A DNA stretch of 64,000 nucleotides, taken from the NCBI GenBank assembly GCA_963932465.1, contig OZ010800.1, positions 29,328,852 to 29,392,851 of the forward strand, read 5' to 3'. The notes below the pieces were generated by a model. The model was not told the origin of the DNA. It did no database searches and saw only the letters and a program-made list of their open reading frames with translations. Of the stretch, positions 22,261-34,120 are shown piece by piece. Within the stretch, counting starts at the first letter, position 1, and each line of letters starts with the position of its first letter. This DNA comes from Maratus speciosus (lineage: Eukaryota > Arthropoda > Arachnida > Araneae > Salticidae). The position numbers and the translations under genes were made by a program.

Positions 22261-23180
22261 TGCTTGTGGAAAATATATTCTTAAAATAAAAATGCAGTAT
22301 TCACTGGCCTTGGACACAAAGTAGTGTCTTAAATATGGGTGGTTCGCGGAAGTTTAAAAATTCTGTTATGTTTCCCCCGAGTTTGAATGTTTCAAGAGCA
22401 CTACTATAAATGTTCCAAAAACAAACTTTATTAAAAGCCTAAGATCCATATCACGCTTATGTTTTTCGTTTTATTCACAGTCAAATTGCGAGGCATTGAA
22501 CGTTACAAGAATATTAATTGAACATTATGGTAATATCTGATTAAATTTTTCTATCTTTTATAAATCGATACATATTAAACTCAATAATTTAAACCTAAAA
22601 TAAAGATTTCATATTAAACCACTGGTAGCAAAGTGGAAATTTTTTAGAAACGTTACAAGCCCTGATTACAGCATATACAGTCCCTCAAATTATTTGACCA
22701 AGTGCACTGACCGTTCGAAAATTTTGTGAAATCGTTTTAATACATTCGCTCAATAACTTTTGAATAACCCTGTAATTGATCCTTACCAGTTTATTCCATT
22801 CGGTCAAATTCTTTTGAATATCCTTCTTCTAAATACCTGACATGCTAAAATCTACACAATGAATAGTTAAAAAGAAATATAATTTTATTTTTAAATACAG
22901 TTCAACAATATTTATAAACCATCTTTAATATTCATGAGCTATCCATCATAACTAAAAATGCTACATATTTCTTCGAAATACAGAAAAAACAAAATGCGGC
23001 TTTCATTCCACAAACTAAATTAATTCAATGCACGTTTTTCCATAATCATATATCCAAATCCGGTAACCTTTCGACATGCGCTTTTCAAAGAACATATTGG
23101 AAGGTTTTTATTTTTATAGTCTTATGATACAAGGATAATAAATACATTTGTATTCTGGAGGAACATTTTCTTATCCGACA
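22261..23180. other. AT-rich; possible Tc1-like terminus at 22669
   Basis: TACAGTCCCTCAAATTATTT at about 22668 resembles a Tc1-type inverted terminus starting CAGT after TA. The partner end was not located. Nothing else is recognised. Confidence 0.25.
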
Positions 23181-23480
23181 AACTAAGGTACCTGGCCCCA
23201 TTATGACCCACCTAAGGTTCGATTGCTTTTTATCACCATGTTAATATTATTTTTCCCGGAAAGTGTTTATGCTGCTACTTAGAGGGATTAATGTGGTAAA
23301 TAAATCAAAGACTTTATACTTGTAAACTTGACTTGTATACTTGACTTTATACTATTAAAAATTATATCAGCTGAAATGTAAGAAGTGTCATATGTGCCAT
23401 ATTGGGAATACCCCGTTCTCAATGTGGCCCACTTTATAAATTGTTAGAAAATTGCAAAAAAATTGCAAATTATTATATGT

Positions 23481-23534
<54 letters not shown>
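23481..23534. repeat. (TA)n(GT)n microsatellite
   Basis: TA repeat 23481-23518 then GT repeat to 23534. Confidence 0.95.
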
Positions 23535-23711
23535 ATTAATCGTCTACAATATGCTGCTGAATTAGTGGTATTGTACTTGATTTTGTGTTACAACTAATGG
23601 GCTCCAATTTTATTTTGTGTAATGCCAGTGCATTGTATTGATGCTAAATTTATTAATTTTATTTTATTAAATGGATATAGATATAGAATTGTAATTATAT
23701 AATTGTATATA

Positions 23712-26700
23712 TCTACCCTATATATATATATAAAATCCTAATGAAACGGATATTATGAAACGAATTTATGTAACGATTCTATGAAACGACTGATTAAACA
23801 ACTGATTATGTTTCACGGCGATTTTTCCTAAAATACGGAGTACTTTGCGATGAAATGAATACCAAAAATCCGTATTGATCTGCAGATCTCAAAACTGGTA
23901 TTAGAATTTTTAAATTCGAATTAATTTTCGAAATATTAATTTTTTCTAATTTTATATACTTTTCTTTAATGATGGCAACTCAAATTTTAATCATAACAGA
24001 TATTTTTTTCAGATTTTAGAAAAAGGTTACTATTTTAAACTAATTTGGCGACCAGTTTGGCCTCCCTTAAATGTATGCTAAGAAATGTATCATGTTACTT
24101 TTATTCATAATTCAATTTGTATTTCATTATTATTTTATTTAATACAAACTGAAACATTTAAAATAAATGGCTTTCACTTCTTTCTTTTTTTTTTAAACGA
24201 AACGAAAAGAAAAATATTAGGCACAGATGTCATATACGCACCGTGGTACCTTATTGGCACCAAAATCGCATTATTTTGGTTGACATGGTAACCCGGCTAT
24301 TGTTGTTTATTTAACAATAAATGTTTATTTACTTTATTTTCTTTATTTAAATTACATAAATTGTTTTGATCTATAGTTAATTATTTTTTTGGTTATTTTC
24401 TCTTAAAAATAATAGAAAATAATTAAAAAATACGGTATTATTTATTTATTCCGTCGACCCATTTCGCCAAATTATATAAATCGCTAAACAACTCGCCAAA
24501 TTATATAAATTGACATGAGTTTTATTTTAAATAACGAAAGAACAAATAAAATAGTATAACATTAATAAATATACAAATAAAATGTCGAAATAAAAATCAC
24601 TTGATGACATAAATACGTGTAACTTGTTTAAAGACAAGTGAATGTAACATTTTATGGTCAACCATTTTTGGCATTTAATCTTATAGTTTGGCGATAGATT
24701 TTGGGTCGACGAGATAACTAAGTAGGGTACTTCTTAGTTATCCCGTCCACCAAATAACTGTCGCAAAATTGTAAGATTAAATGCTAATAATGGTTGCCAT
24801 TAATTAATTAATTGTAAGATTAAATGCCAATAATGGCCAATAAAACCATTAATTCGACGTTTTATTTGCATTTTTATTTGTTTTACTAATTTATTCGTTC
24901 TTTCGTTATTTAAAATAAAAATTATGTCAATGTATATCATTTGGCGAGTGGTTTGGCGATTTATATAATTTGGCGAAATTGGTCGACGGGATAACTAAGA
25001 AGTACCCTAAGTAGTACCAAAAATACATATGTAACTGGTATTCGAAAACCTGGTTTCGCCAAATTTTCGTAAAAAAACAATCACGACAAACCCGGTGCGT
25101 ATATGACATCTGGACAAATATTAAATGATGTAACAAACCATGACATTTAATTTCAAATTCAAAGCAATGTTTTAATGGTACTTCTTAGTTATCCCGTCGA
25201 CCAAATTACTGTCGCCAAATTGTAAGATTAAATGCCAATAATGGTTGCCATTAATTAATTAATTGTAAGGTTAAATGCCAATAATGGCCAATAAAACCAT
25301 TAATTCGACGTTTTATTTGTATTTTTATTAATGTTTTACTATTTTCTATGTTCTTTCGTTATTTAAAATAAAAATTGTGCCAATTTGTATAATTTGGCGA
25401 GTGGTTTGGCGAAATGGGTCAATGGAATAACTAAGTAGTACCGTATTTTTTAATTATTTTCTATTATTTTTTATTTTTAAAGGAAAATAACGAAAAAAAA
25501 ATAAACTATAGAACAAAACAATTTATGTAATTTAAAAAAAAGATAATAAAGTAAATAAACACTTATTATTAAATAAACAACAATAGCCGGGTTACCATGT
25601 CAACCAAAACAATGCCATTTTGGCGCCAATTAGGTACCCCGGTGCGTATATGACATCTGTGCCAAATATTTTTCTTTTCATTTCGTTTAAAAAAAATTAA
25701 AGAAGTGAAAGCCATTTATTTTAAATGTTTCTGCTTGTATTAAATAAAATGATAATGAAATAGAAATTGAATTATGAATAAAAGTAACATGATACATTTC
25801 TTAGCATACGTTTAAGGGAGGCCAGACTTCTCGCCAAATTAGTTTAAAATAGTAACCTTTTCTAAAGTTTTACTAATTTATTTGTTCTTTCGTTATTTAA
25901 AATAAAAATTATGTCAATTTGTATAATTCGGCGAGTGTTTTGGCGATTTATATAATTTGGTGAAATTGGTCGACTGGGTAACTGAGAAGTACCGTTTTAA
26001 TTTACCACTCAAAAAAAAAAAAAAAAATGCTAACTGGCGAGTTGAATAATAGCTATTGGCGAGATTTGCACCCGGCTAGCGTAACAGTACCAAAAAGTCT
26101 TTGCGACCGTGGAAACTTTTATGTAGTTCTATTCGAAAAAGAAATTTGATTTTTTATTCAAAATGGAAAACTTTCGGTACAGATGTCATATACAGACCCA
26201 TTTTGTTTCGTAATTTTTTCTGACGCCAATGCCATATACGCAACGGGTACTTAACTGGCGCCATAGTATCGTTATTTTATTTGATAGTAAGCCGGATGTT
26301 GTTGTTTATGCTGTTGATGTTTTCTCCAAATTGGCGTCGGAAAAAAAGCGCGCCAATATGGGGCCGTATATATGATATCTGGGCCAAACTTTTTATGAAA
26401 AGCGAAGAGATCAGAGCGTATTTATTTATGGCAGTTACATGACTTGGACTATTATAATATACATGAAATGATGGCGATAGAATAATATTTGGCGAATTAT
26501 CAGCTGTATCTGGCTAATATTAAAGTACCAAAATGGCACCTGGAATATAAAAAGCGAAGTGGTTTGCCCGGAACTATTGATGATAGTCACATGACTTAGG
26601 CTATTGTTATAAAAAAAATTTTAAAATACCGGGAGACAAAGTACTCTGTGCACTTAATTCATTTTATTTTAGCTTCTTTTTAAATGTTTAACTGATCCTC

Positions 26701-26941
26701 TTTAATCAAACACGAAAACAACCATTGGATGTCTTCACACCAACTGATTCGGTCTTAAAGTTTTGCAATCAAGGGGAATTAAATGGAAACCCGTTAACAG
26801 GGATATCTGCACAGCTTTTTTTTCAGTATAATTCAATCTTCTCTATGTTTTTAAAACCCATCAGCTTAGCGTGTTTTTAGATTCTGCGGTGTCTGAACGG
26901 CGGGATGGCGAGCGTAGCTTGCAGGGGGCAGAGCCTCCTGC
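23712..26941 (+). mobile_element. Helitron-like element, copy B, opposite to copy A
   Basis: Begins TCTACCCTATATATATA (23712), then AAAATCCTAATGAAACG. It ends GGCAGAGCCTCCTGC at 26941 before a TA run. Internal order matches the reverse complement of 5127-7190: 'tttcacggcgattt', 'ccaaaaatccgtattgatc', 'ggtaacccggctattgttg', the 'gtgcgtatatgacatctg' motifs, and the distal 'gattctgcggtgtctgaacgg' block. It is about 1.2 kb longer, partly from an internal 450-bp tandem duplication (24731 and 25181). The 3' base set is CTGC rather than CTAG, so this end is mutated or shifted. No coding capacity is evident. Confidence 0.55.
24731..25625 (+). repeat. Internal tandem duplication of copy B, about 450 bp
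   Basis: 'acttcttagttatcccgtc' with the following 'gtaagattaaatgccaataatgg', 'ttaattaattaattgtaag' and 'cattaattcgacgttttattt' occurs at 24731 and again at 25181. A third weaker partial copy of the 'gttatttaaaataaaaatt' section lies near 25895. Confidence 0.75.
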
Positions 26942-26980
26942 TATATATATATATATAAGCCAGGAAAATCACAAAAAAAT

Positions 26981-27012
26981 CACACACACACACACAAAAA
27001 AAAAAAAAAAAA
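26981..27012. repeat. (CA)n plus poly-A
   Basis: CA repeat 26981-26995 then A run to about 27012, shortly after the 3' edge of copy B. Confidence 0.9.
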
Positions 27013-28013
27013 TTAATTTTACTAAGAAATGTATCAATTGAAGAACAGAAGTGAAACAAAATTATGTTCGTAAAATATATATATACGCTTGAAGTCCAAA
27101 CATATGGCCCACCGTGGCCATAAAGGAAACCTCCGCCATTTTTTTTTTCTCCAAAAAACGGATATACAAATAAGTTATGATAAAACTATTGGCAGTATCT
27201 TGAAGTAGATTAATGGTGTTGATAGGAATCGGTATATAATATTTTATTTATAAGCACGACTTTTGGCAATACCGCTGTGATGCTTTTTTTTTTATTTGTA
27301 AAATGCGGCTAATTGCTAGAGTTTTTCTTTTCCCTTTTCTTTCATTTATTTTATCTCACGAGAAGAGATAAAAATTTAGGAAATAAAAGTTGGCATCTGT
27401 TATTTAATTGAGTTCAAAATAAAGTTCTTTGAAAATATGTAGAAGTTTTTTGTGGTCTATGGCTATGAAAGTTTTTAGAAGAGTTTTCGTCAATTATCTG
27501 AATTAGCATGGCGAAGATTAAAGCAGCCCAGAAATTATATATATCTTAGGGTCATCTTTTGTTAAAATAGAGCGGTGATCCATTTTCAACGTAAACTAAA
27601 TTTATCTTTTGTAGATATAGTATATATTGTCAATTCAACAGATTTTGAAATGTCCCACGTCTACTCTTTTATATGTATGTAAATAAATTCTGTGTTAAAA
27701 AACCAAGTTTATTCTACAAAATATTTAGAACCCAACATTGGGTTTGACTTCAAGCAAACATCTGTTATTTATATTAACTTTTACCTTGCATCAAATGCTA
27801 ACAAATATTAATAATACGAAATATTCCTTACCTTTAAGAAATAATAACACGATTTGTTTGGCCGAAAAATTCACTTCCTCTGCCAGTAGCGTCGCCCACA
27901 TAATACGACTTTGCTTTTATTGTTTTTTCCGTCCTGAGGGTCCAGCTTATACTGAAATTTATTGAATTAAAAAGAAAGTAAATGAAATATACGACATGGG
28001 CTACATTGGGAAC
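27013..28013. other. No gene recognised
   Basis: AT-rich. It may be the right-hand interior of the interrupted TIR element. The 75-codon frame 27738-27965 has no recognisable domain. Confidence 0.35.
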
Positions 28014-28043
28014 CGGGTCGTATTGGGCCCAGGTACCTTAGTT

Positions 28044-29194
28044 GCTTTCCATTTTGTTTTTCATTCTAAGCCTGTTACACAAAATTAGAAATGTCCAGAC
28101 ATTTTCCATTTTCTTTTTTCATTTTCACGATATAAATAAAAGGTTGTATAAACTGGTATATTTTCCTGTAAGCTGATGACTTAGCAATTTCACATATTTT
28201 ATACTGTTTTCAAACTGCTGTTTTAATTAAACTTGTATCCGATTTTTACAAAATTTGAAATGACTCGACAAAATTCGGTAATTTTTGCTCTGTTATATGA
28301 GGACGGACGAACAGACAGACTGACCGAACGACGACTATAGTAGTCCAGGTGCTAGGTATGAAAAAAACTGCAAATGATGATAAGAATATACAGATTGGTC
28401 AGTATGCACTTTATATCAATGCAATGCATATAAGAGGAGGAGGCATCATGTAAAGTCATGGGAATTCAAGATGGCCGCTGAAATTCAAAATGACATCCTT
28501 TTCTTGAATTCTTGCAATTTTCATACTATTCATCGTATAAAAGTTTGTTTGATGAAAATGTATTTGCTGTTTAGATTAAAATTGTCGTTTGTAATTTTCC
28601 AACATTGTTGAAAAGTATTTATGAATTCAGTTTGTGTAGCCGTCTGTTTTTCCGCCAATCTGTCGGGCCATGCTCTAATTTACGTAAATATCGCAATATC
28701 GCGGATAGCAATCAATTTTATATAAGTTATTGATATTCACTATGGCATGATTGTTATTGAAAATGAACTGTGTATCAGCTGTAGATCCTCTACAGGGACA
28801 TTCAAAAGAACTCCGTTACATTACGACCTCTTGGGAAAAATCGTTTGCGATAATTTTTAATAAAGTTTCACAATTTCAAACATATTTAAAATTATATATA
28901 TATCGCTGAAGCGCAATACAAGATGCTTAGTATAGATATAGTATGAATAGAATTTATCATTCATTTATAGAGGCACTAAAAAGAATTTTTACGGTCTACG
29001 GGGAAAATCGTTTTTGGTGAATTTTATTCAACTTACACTATTTCCAACATATTAAAATTGATATATATCTGTTAGATGCTTTCAAGGATACTCGTTATAG
29101 AGTATTATGTGCATAGCAATCGTTGTTAATATAGGGTAATTACGGGAGAGATTCGCGTTTTTTCTTCGCGCTGAAAAATCCATATATTTACATG
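28044..29194. other. AT-rich with a weak ~165-bp duplication
   Basis: 'cttgggaaaaatcgttt(g)' at 28831, followed by 'caaacatatttaaaattatatatatat', resembles 'cggggaaaatcgttttt' at 28998 followed by 'caacatattaaaattgatatatat'. A pair of decayed units is likely. Nothing else is recognised. Confidence 0.35.
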
Positions 29195-29600
29195 TAGGGG
29201 AAGGTGGGACAAAATCGGGTACCATAAATGTTTCTTATTCCCAAATGCAGTGAAATGGGAAAATTAACTCTGAAAACCGTTTTTAAAATAAAATAAATCT
29301 TTGGTTATAATAAAACATATTCTTTTCAATAAAAAATAAAATTGATTATATAAAAAAATTGATTTTGTGGGCATATGCAAAAATCCGGTTTTACCCCACT
29401 AGTTGGGTAAAGCCGGGTATCGATTTAAAACTGCTGAAAAATACATCTTGGTCAAAAAAATTCTTGTTTAATATAGTAATATATATATATATGCTTGCAC
29501 AGGTGTTCTTCCATGTGTCAAACATAAATCTGTGGCAATATTTCTACGTTGACGGCATTTATTTTGACCCACTCTTAAGTACCCGGTTTTGACCCACTAC
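29195..29600. mobile_element. Possible MITE with GTGGGNCAAAANCGGGTAC termini
   Basis: The left end GGTGGGACAAAATCGGGTAC (29203-29222) is mirrored by TACCCGGTTTTGACCCAC at 29580-29597. Two further copies of the motif occur inside (29388-29420, 'ttttaccccactagttgggtaaa', and 29567, 'ttttgacccactc'). The superfamily is not identified and target duplications are not clear. The 77-codon frame 29359-29592 reads through it. Confidence 0.5.
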
Positions 29601-30198
29601 ATGACACAGATTTTAAAACATGGCGTCACGACTCTTAATACTATAGCAAAAAATCAGTAAAAGTGTTAAAATATTAGAAGGAAAGCACAGAATTAGATTT
29701 AGTATTTACCAATATTTAATATGCTGAAAAAATATTAGTTATATCCGTAAAACCTAGAATCAAGCTAAACAAATTTTAATAGTAATTTAAACTAAATCCT
29801 TCACAGAAAAAATAACCGCACACAGTACCTGTTCGTTTAGCTACAAATGCCATAATGCTACTCGACAAGTAATTTCACGTGTTGTATAGATAGCAATACA
29901 ACTCAAGGAAAAATCTGCGCTACTCGGTTTTGTACCTATAATATTTTTCACAGTATATGCATGTATGATCTTTTTTAAGAAGTCCCAATGCAGATAGTTC
30001 ATATCCTGAAAGGAATGTCTATTATATATAAGGTTAGTTGGGGCAACTGGGCTATGATTTTACAATGTGACTCTGGAGCTTCTGACAGTTTAGCTCCAAA
30101 AAGCTAATGTTCATTTGAATTAAGTCTGAACTTCTGTAAATGTGTTCAGTTAGGTTCCGTCTATCAGACAGAAATGATCAAAATTACATTTTAATATT
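29601..30198. other. AT-rich, nothing recognised
   Basis: No coding frame, RNA gene or repeat boundary was identified between the element at 29195-29600 and the Helitron-like fragment at 30199. Confidence 0.4.
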
Positions 30199-30989
30199 TC
30201 TACCATATATATATATATATAAAATCCTAATGAAACGAATTTATGAAACGGATATATGAAACGAATTTATGAAACGATTCTTTGAAACGACTGATTAAAC
30301 AACTTATTATGTTTCACGGCGATTTCTCCTAAAATGTGGAATACTTTGCGATGAAATTGACACCAAAAATCCGTATTGATCCACAGATCTCAAAACGGGT
30401 ATTGGAATTTTTAAATTCGAGTTAGTTTTTGAAATATTATTTTTTTTCTAATTTTAAATACTTTTTTCTAATGATGGCAACTCAAATTTTAACCATAATA
30501 CATATTTTCTTTTCATATTTCAGAAAAGGTTATTATTTTAAACTAATTTGGCGACCAATTTGGCCTCGCTTAAATCTATGCTAAGCTCAATGCTTTTTTT
30601 TTTCGTTATCAATTTATTTAATACAAAACATTCATTTAAAACTGAAACCTTTAAAATTAATGGCTTTCACTTCTTTCTTTTTTTAAAAAATGAAACGGAA
30701 AGAAAAATATTAGGCGCAGATCTCATATACGCACCGGGGAACCTAATTGCCGCCAAAATGGCGTTATTTTGCCTGAGATGGTAACCCGGATATTGTTGCT
30801 TATTTATTAGTAAATGTTTATTTGCATTTATTTTATTTTATTAAAAAAAATGTTATAATTTTTTTGTTCTAAAGTTATGAATTAATTTTTTATTCATTTA
30901 TTGTTATTTCATTTTTAAAATAATAGAAAATAATTTAAAAATACATATGTAACTGGTATTAGAAAACGAGGTTTTCGCCAAATTGTCGT

Positions 30990-31020
<31 letters not shown>

Positions 31021-31031
31021 TCACGCCAAAC
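30199..31031 (+). mobile_element. Helitron-like element, copy C, 5' fragment
   Basis: Starts TCTACCATATATATATA, then AAAATCCTAATGAAACG, and follows copy B through 'atttggcgacca(a/g)tttggcctc' and 'ggtaacccggatattgttg'. It then jumps to 'ttttcgccaaattgtcgt' and an A run (about 30990-31017), stopping near 31031. The interior is partly deleted and the 3' end is missing. The 78-codon frame 30548-30784 parallels a 68-codon frame in copy B at 24085, but both follow the repeat rather than a gene. Confidence 0.6.
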
Positions 31032-31375
31032 TAATTAAATAATGCAAAAAATTATGAATTCTGCTTTTTCAGAATTTAGTGCCACCCCCGATGAAAAAAA
31101 AAATATATGTATATATAAATACGTACAGAACATATTTTAATTTTAAGAATTAAAGCACAAGCTTTTATTTTATGTAAAATGACGTCTTTCGCATCCGCTT
31201 AAGAATTCCACATTTACGATCCACTCTTAAAATATATAATAAAGTATGCATAGGACATCACTATCGCAAATTAATACACAAATACAGCAAAAAGATGCCG
31301 TCATTAAAGAAACTCGACAAAAAATGGCTATCTAATGATTCATAGGCCTTCATTTGTTTGTAACATTAATATAAA
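31032..31375. other. AT-rich, nothing recognised
   Basis: Short unassigned stretch between two mobile-element boundaries, with no coding or RNA signal. Confidence 0.4.
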
Positions 31376-31784
31376 CTAGGGGATCGGACCCGGGCTTCCC
31401 GGGTTAAAGAATGTAGGTGAAAACATTTTTTTTAAATTGAAAACTAATAATTTTTTTTATATGCAATAAATTTTTTAGATTGACCACTTACATTAAAAAA
31501 GCATTTCTCATATGGAAAATACGAATTATACAATCAAATAAATTTTTGAAATTTATCAAAAGCGATATTTTCTTATTAGCCGCATGTTAAGAGTTATTTG
31601 CCAAGATTTTGCTACTTATGGCATCCTTTTATGTTCTGATAATTTCAGATCTTATACATGTCTAATAAAGTTATGTTTTATTTATATTATTTTATTTATT
31701 TATTCATAAGGAAGATTTTTTAATGGATATTAGCCGTAAGAAAATGATGAACTCTTTATTTTGTTTTAAGGGCAAACGGATTAA
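31376..31784 (-). mobile_element. Helitron 3' end, broken by the satellite array
   Basis: On the minus strand the end is the hairpin ACCCGGGAAGCCCGGGT (31388-31404; seven-base stem, three-base loop), then CCGATCCCCTAG, then T. This is a textbook Helitron 3' arrangement. Upstream sequence matches 10810-11235 in order, including the 'gatgaactctttattttgtttt' and 'gcaaacggattaat' regions. The match stops at about 31784, where the satellite begins. The 5' part is not in the window. Confidence 0.75.
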
Positions 31785-33284
31785 TGTACTTTAGAACAGT
31801 TCAGAACTGATTTACATTTTAAAATATAAACACGCTATATATTTTTTTGAATTCTTACATAGTGACTAAATAAATTTTGCAAAAATACCTTTTTAAACCA
31901 TTTATCAATTTTAGTGTAATATAGTACAGTTCAGCATTGGTTTACTTTTTAAAATACAAACACGCTATTTTTTAAGAAATTCTTACATATTGATCAAATA
32001 AAAGTTTGTAAAAATACATTTTTAAACTATTTACCCATTTTTGTGTAGTCTAGTACAGTTCAGCACTGATTTATTTTTAAAATACAAACATGCTATTTTT
32101 TATGAAATTCTTACATAGTGTTAAAATAAAAGTGTGTAAAAATATATTTTTAAACCATTTACGTTTTAATGTACTTTAGTACAGTTCAGAACTGATTTAC
32201 ATTTTAAAATACAAAAACGCTATATATTTTTTTTAAATTCTTGCATAGTGACTAAATAAGAGTTTGCAAAAATACCCTTTTAAACCATTTATCAATTTTA
32301 GTGTAATATAGTACAGTTCAGCATTGGCTTACTTTTTAAAATACAAACACGATATTTTTTAAGAAATTCTTACATATTGATCAAATAAAAGTTTGTAAAA
32401 ATACATTTTTAAACTATTTACCCATTTTTGTGTAATCTAGTACAGTTCAGCACTGATTTAATTTTAAAATACAAACACGCTATTTTTTATGAAATTCTTA
32501 TATAGTGATAAAATAAAAGTGTGTAAAAATATATTTTTAAACCATTTACGTTTTAATGTACTTTAATACAGTTCAGAACAGACTTACATTTTCAAATATA
32601 AACTCGTATATATATATATATATTTTATTCTTACATAGTGACTAAAAAGAAGTTTGCAAAAATACCTTTTTAAACCATTTATAATTTTAGTGTAATATAG
32701 TACAGTTCAGCATTGGTTTACTTTTTAAAATACAAACACGCTATTTTTTAAGAAATTCTTACATAGTGATAAAATAAAAGTGTGTAAAAATATATTTTTT
32801 AAACATTTACGTTTTAATGTACTTTAGTACAGTTCAGAACTGGTTTACATTTTAAAATATAAACACGCTATATATTTTTTTAAATTCTTACATTGTGACT
32901 AAATAAATTTTGCAAAAATACCTTTTTAAACCATTTATCAATTTTAATGTAATATAGTACAGTTCAGCATTGGTTTACTTTTTAAAATACAAACACGCTA
33001 TTTTTTAAGAAATTCTTACATATTGATCAAATAAAAGTTTGTAAAAATACATTTTAATACTATTTACCCATTTTTGTGTAATCTAGTACAATTCAGCACT
33101 GATTTATTTTTAAAATACAAACACGCTATTTTTTATGAAATTCTTACATAGTGATAAAATAAAAGTGTGTAAAAATATATTTTTAAACCATTTACGTTTT
33201 AATGTACTTTAGTACAGTTCAGAACAGACTTACATTTTCAAATATAAACTCGTATATATATTTTTTAATTCTTACATAGTGACC
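31785..33284. repeat. Start of satellite array, ~128-bp monomers in trimers
   Basis: ACAGTTCAG recurs at 31796, 31926, 32055, 32181, 32313, 32442 and 32568, so monomers are 126-132 bp and the three-monomer period is 385-387 bp. Class 1 has 'ttaatgtactttag' and 'cagaac', class 2 has 'gtgtaatatag' and 'cagcattgg', class 3 has 'gtgtaatctag' and 'cagcactga'. All share 'aaacacgctat', 'ttcttacata' and 'gtaaaaata'. The array is interrupted at 33285 by a TA-flanked insertion. Confidence 0.95.
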
Positions 33285-33509
33285 TACACTGTAAAAAAAA
33301 TTCCGCAACGTTCCTGGGAAAAAATGGGCAGCTGAGTTGCCCATTATTTCCAAGAAACATTTCTTGAAAATGACTGGTACTTTACTGTATATGTTAAAAA
33401 CTTTCTACAGAAATGCCAGTAAGTTTCCTGCGAAATACCAGGAATATTTCTGTTGACAGCAAAACATTACTGACATATTCAAGGCTGGAGTAGCACAAGA
33501 GCGAAAAAT

Positions 33510-33580
33510 GTCCAAACCAGGGATCGAACCTGGATACTTGGCGTGCCGTGCCAATGCCTTACCTGTTAGGCTATCCGGAC
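33510..33580 (-). tRNA. tRNA-like sequence, anticodon GGC by position
   Basis: The 71-nt minus-strand sequence folds as a full cloverleaf: acceptor GTCCGGA/TTTGGAC (two G-U pairs), D stem GCC/GGC with GG in the loop, anticodon stem TTGGC/GCCAA around the 7-base loop ACGGCAC, four variable bases, and T stem CCAGG/CCTGG with loop TTCGATC. Box A (TAGCCTAACAGG) and box B (GGTTCGATCCC) fit the Pol III internal promoter, and a T5 run follows at 33504-33508 as terminator. The anticodon GGC would read alanine codons, but the G3-U70 pair that marks alanine tRNA is absent and base 33 is C instead of U. It is more likely a tRNA-derived promoter module in the mobile element than a working tRNA. The 73-codon frame 33405-33626 is its shadow. 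Confidence 0.7.
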
Positions 33581-34120
33581 CGATACCTGGCTGACATAAT
33601 TCACTCTGGATGTTCGTTCCCTTCATTATGACATTACTGACATTTCATAGCATGCGGGATCCGCAGACGATTTTTACATTTCCAGTTGACAATTTTCGGT
33701 TTATTATCATTATTTGTTAGAATGAAAAAATATTTTGAAATTGACATCAAAATTATTATTTATAATTTACACGAAAAAATAAATTTTCAGTTAAAATTCA
33801 ATAAAGTAAATATATATGTGATATATTGTTTCTGAACTTTGCTTAAAATATAAAAATATATAAATGTAAATAATAATTAGAAAAAAAATCTAGACATAAA
33901 ATATTTTGGATTTTCGTCAGTGATTATGTTAGTTTACAAGTTAGAAATAAATACATATAAATTTTCATGAAAAAAAAACCTAAACGTAATTGTATATTTT
34001 TTCCGAAAAAAAAAAAAAAAATCAAATTTGCTGCAATTCAAAGTGTCAAATATATGTCAAATTTAAATCAAATTGTAATAAAGTGTTAAAATATAAAATT
34101 AATTAAAAAAGAAAAAAAAA

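Larger units (their letters stand above)
23181..28043. mobile_element. Candidate TIR element interrupted by a Helitron-like copy
   Basis: AACTAAGGTACCTGG begins at 23181 and continues CCCCATTATGACCC. The inverted counterpart ends at 28043 and reads, on the minus strand, AACTAAGGTACCTGG then GCCCAATACGACCC. About 27 of 31 positions agree. Related 'catattggga/cattgggaacc' sequence lies just inside both ends (23398 and 28003). Removing the Helitron-like copy at 23712-26941 would leave roughly 1.6 kb. No transposase was recognised, and no target duplication is clear. Confidence 0.4.

Noticed and set aside
23216..23232. Box B-like GGTTCGATTGC
   Set aside because: No box A at a suitable distance and no cloverleaf; lies just inside a candidate TIR.
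33405..33626. 73-codon frame containing PGSIPGL
   Set aside because: This peptide is the translation of the tRNA-like box B region on the same strand, a common false protein.
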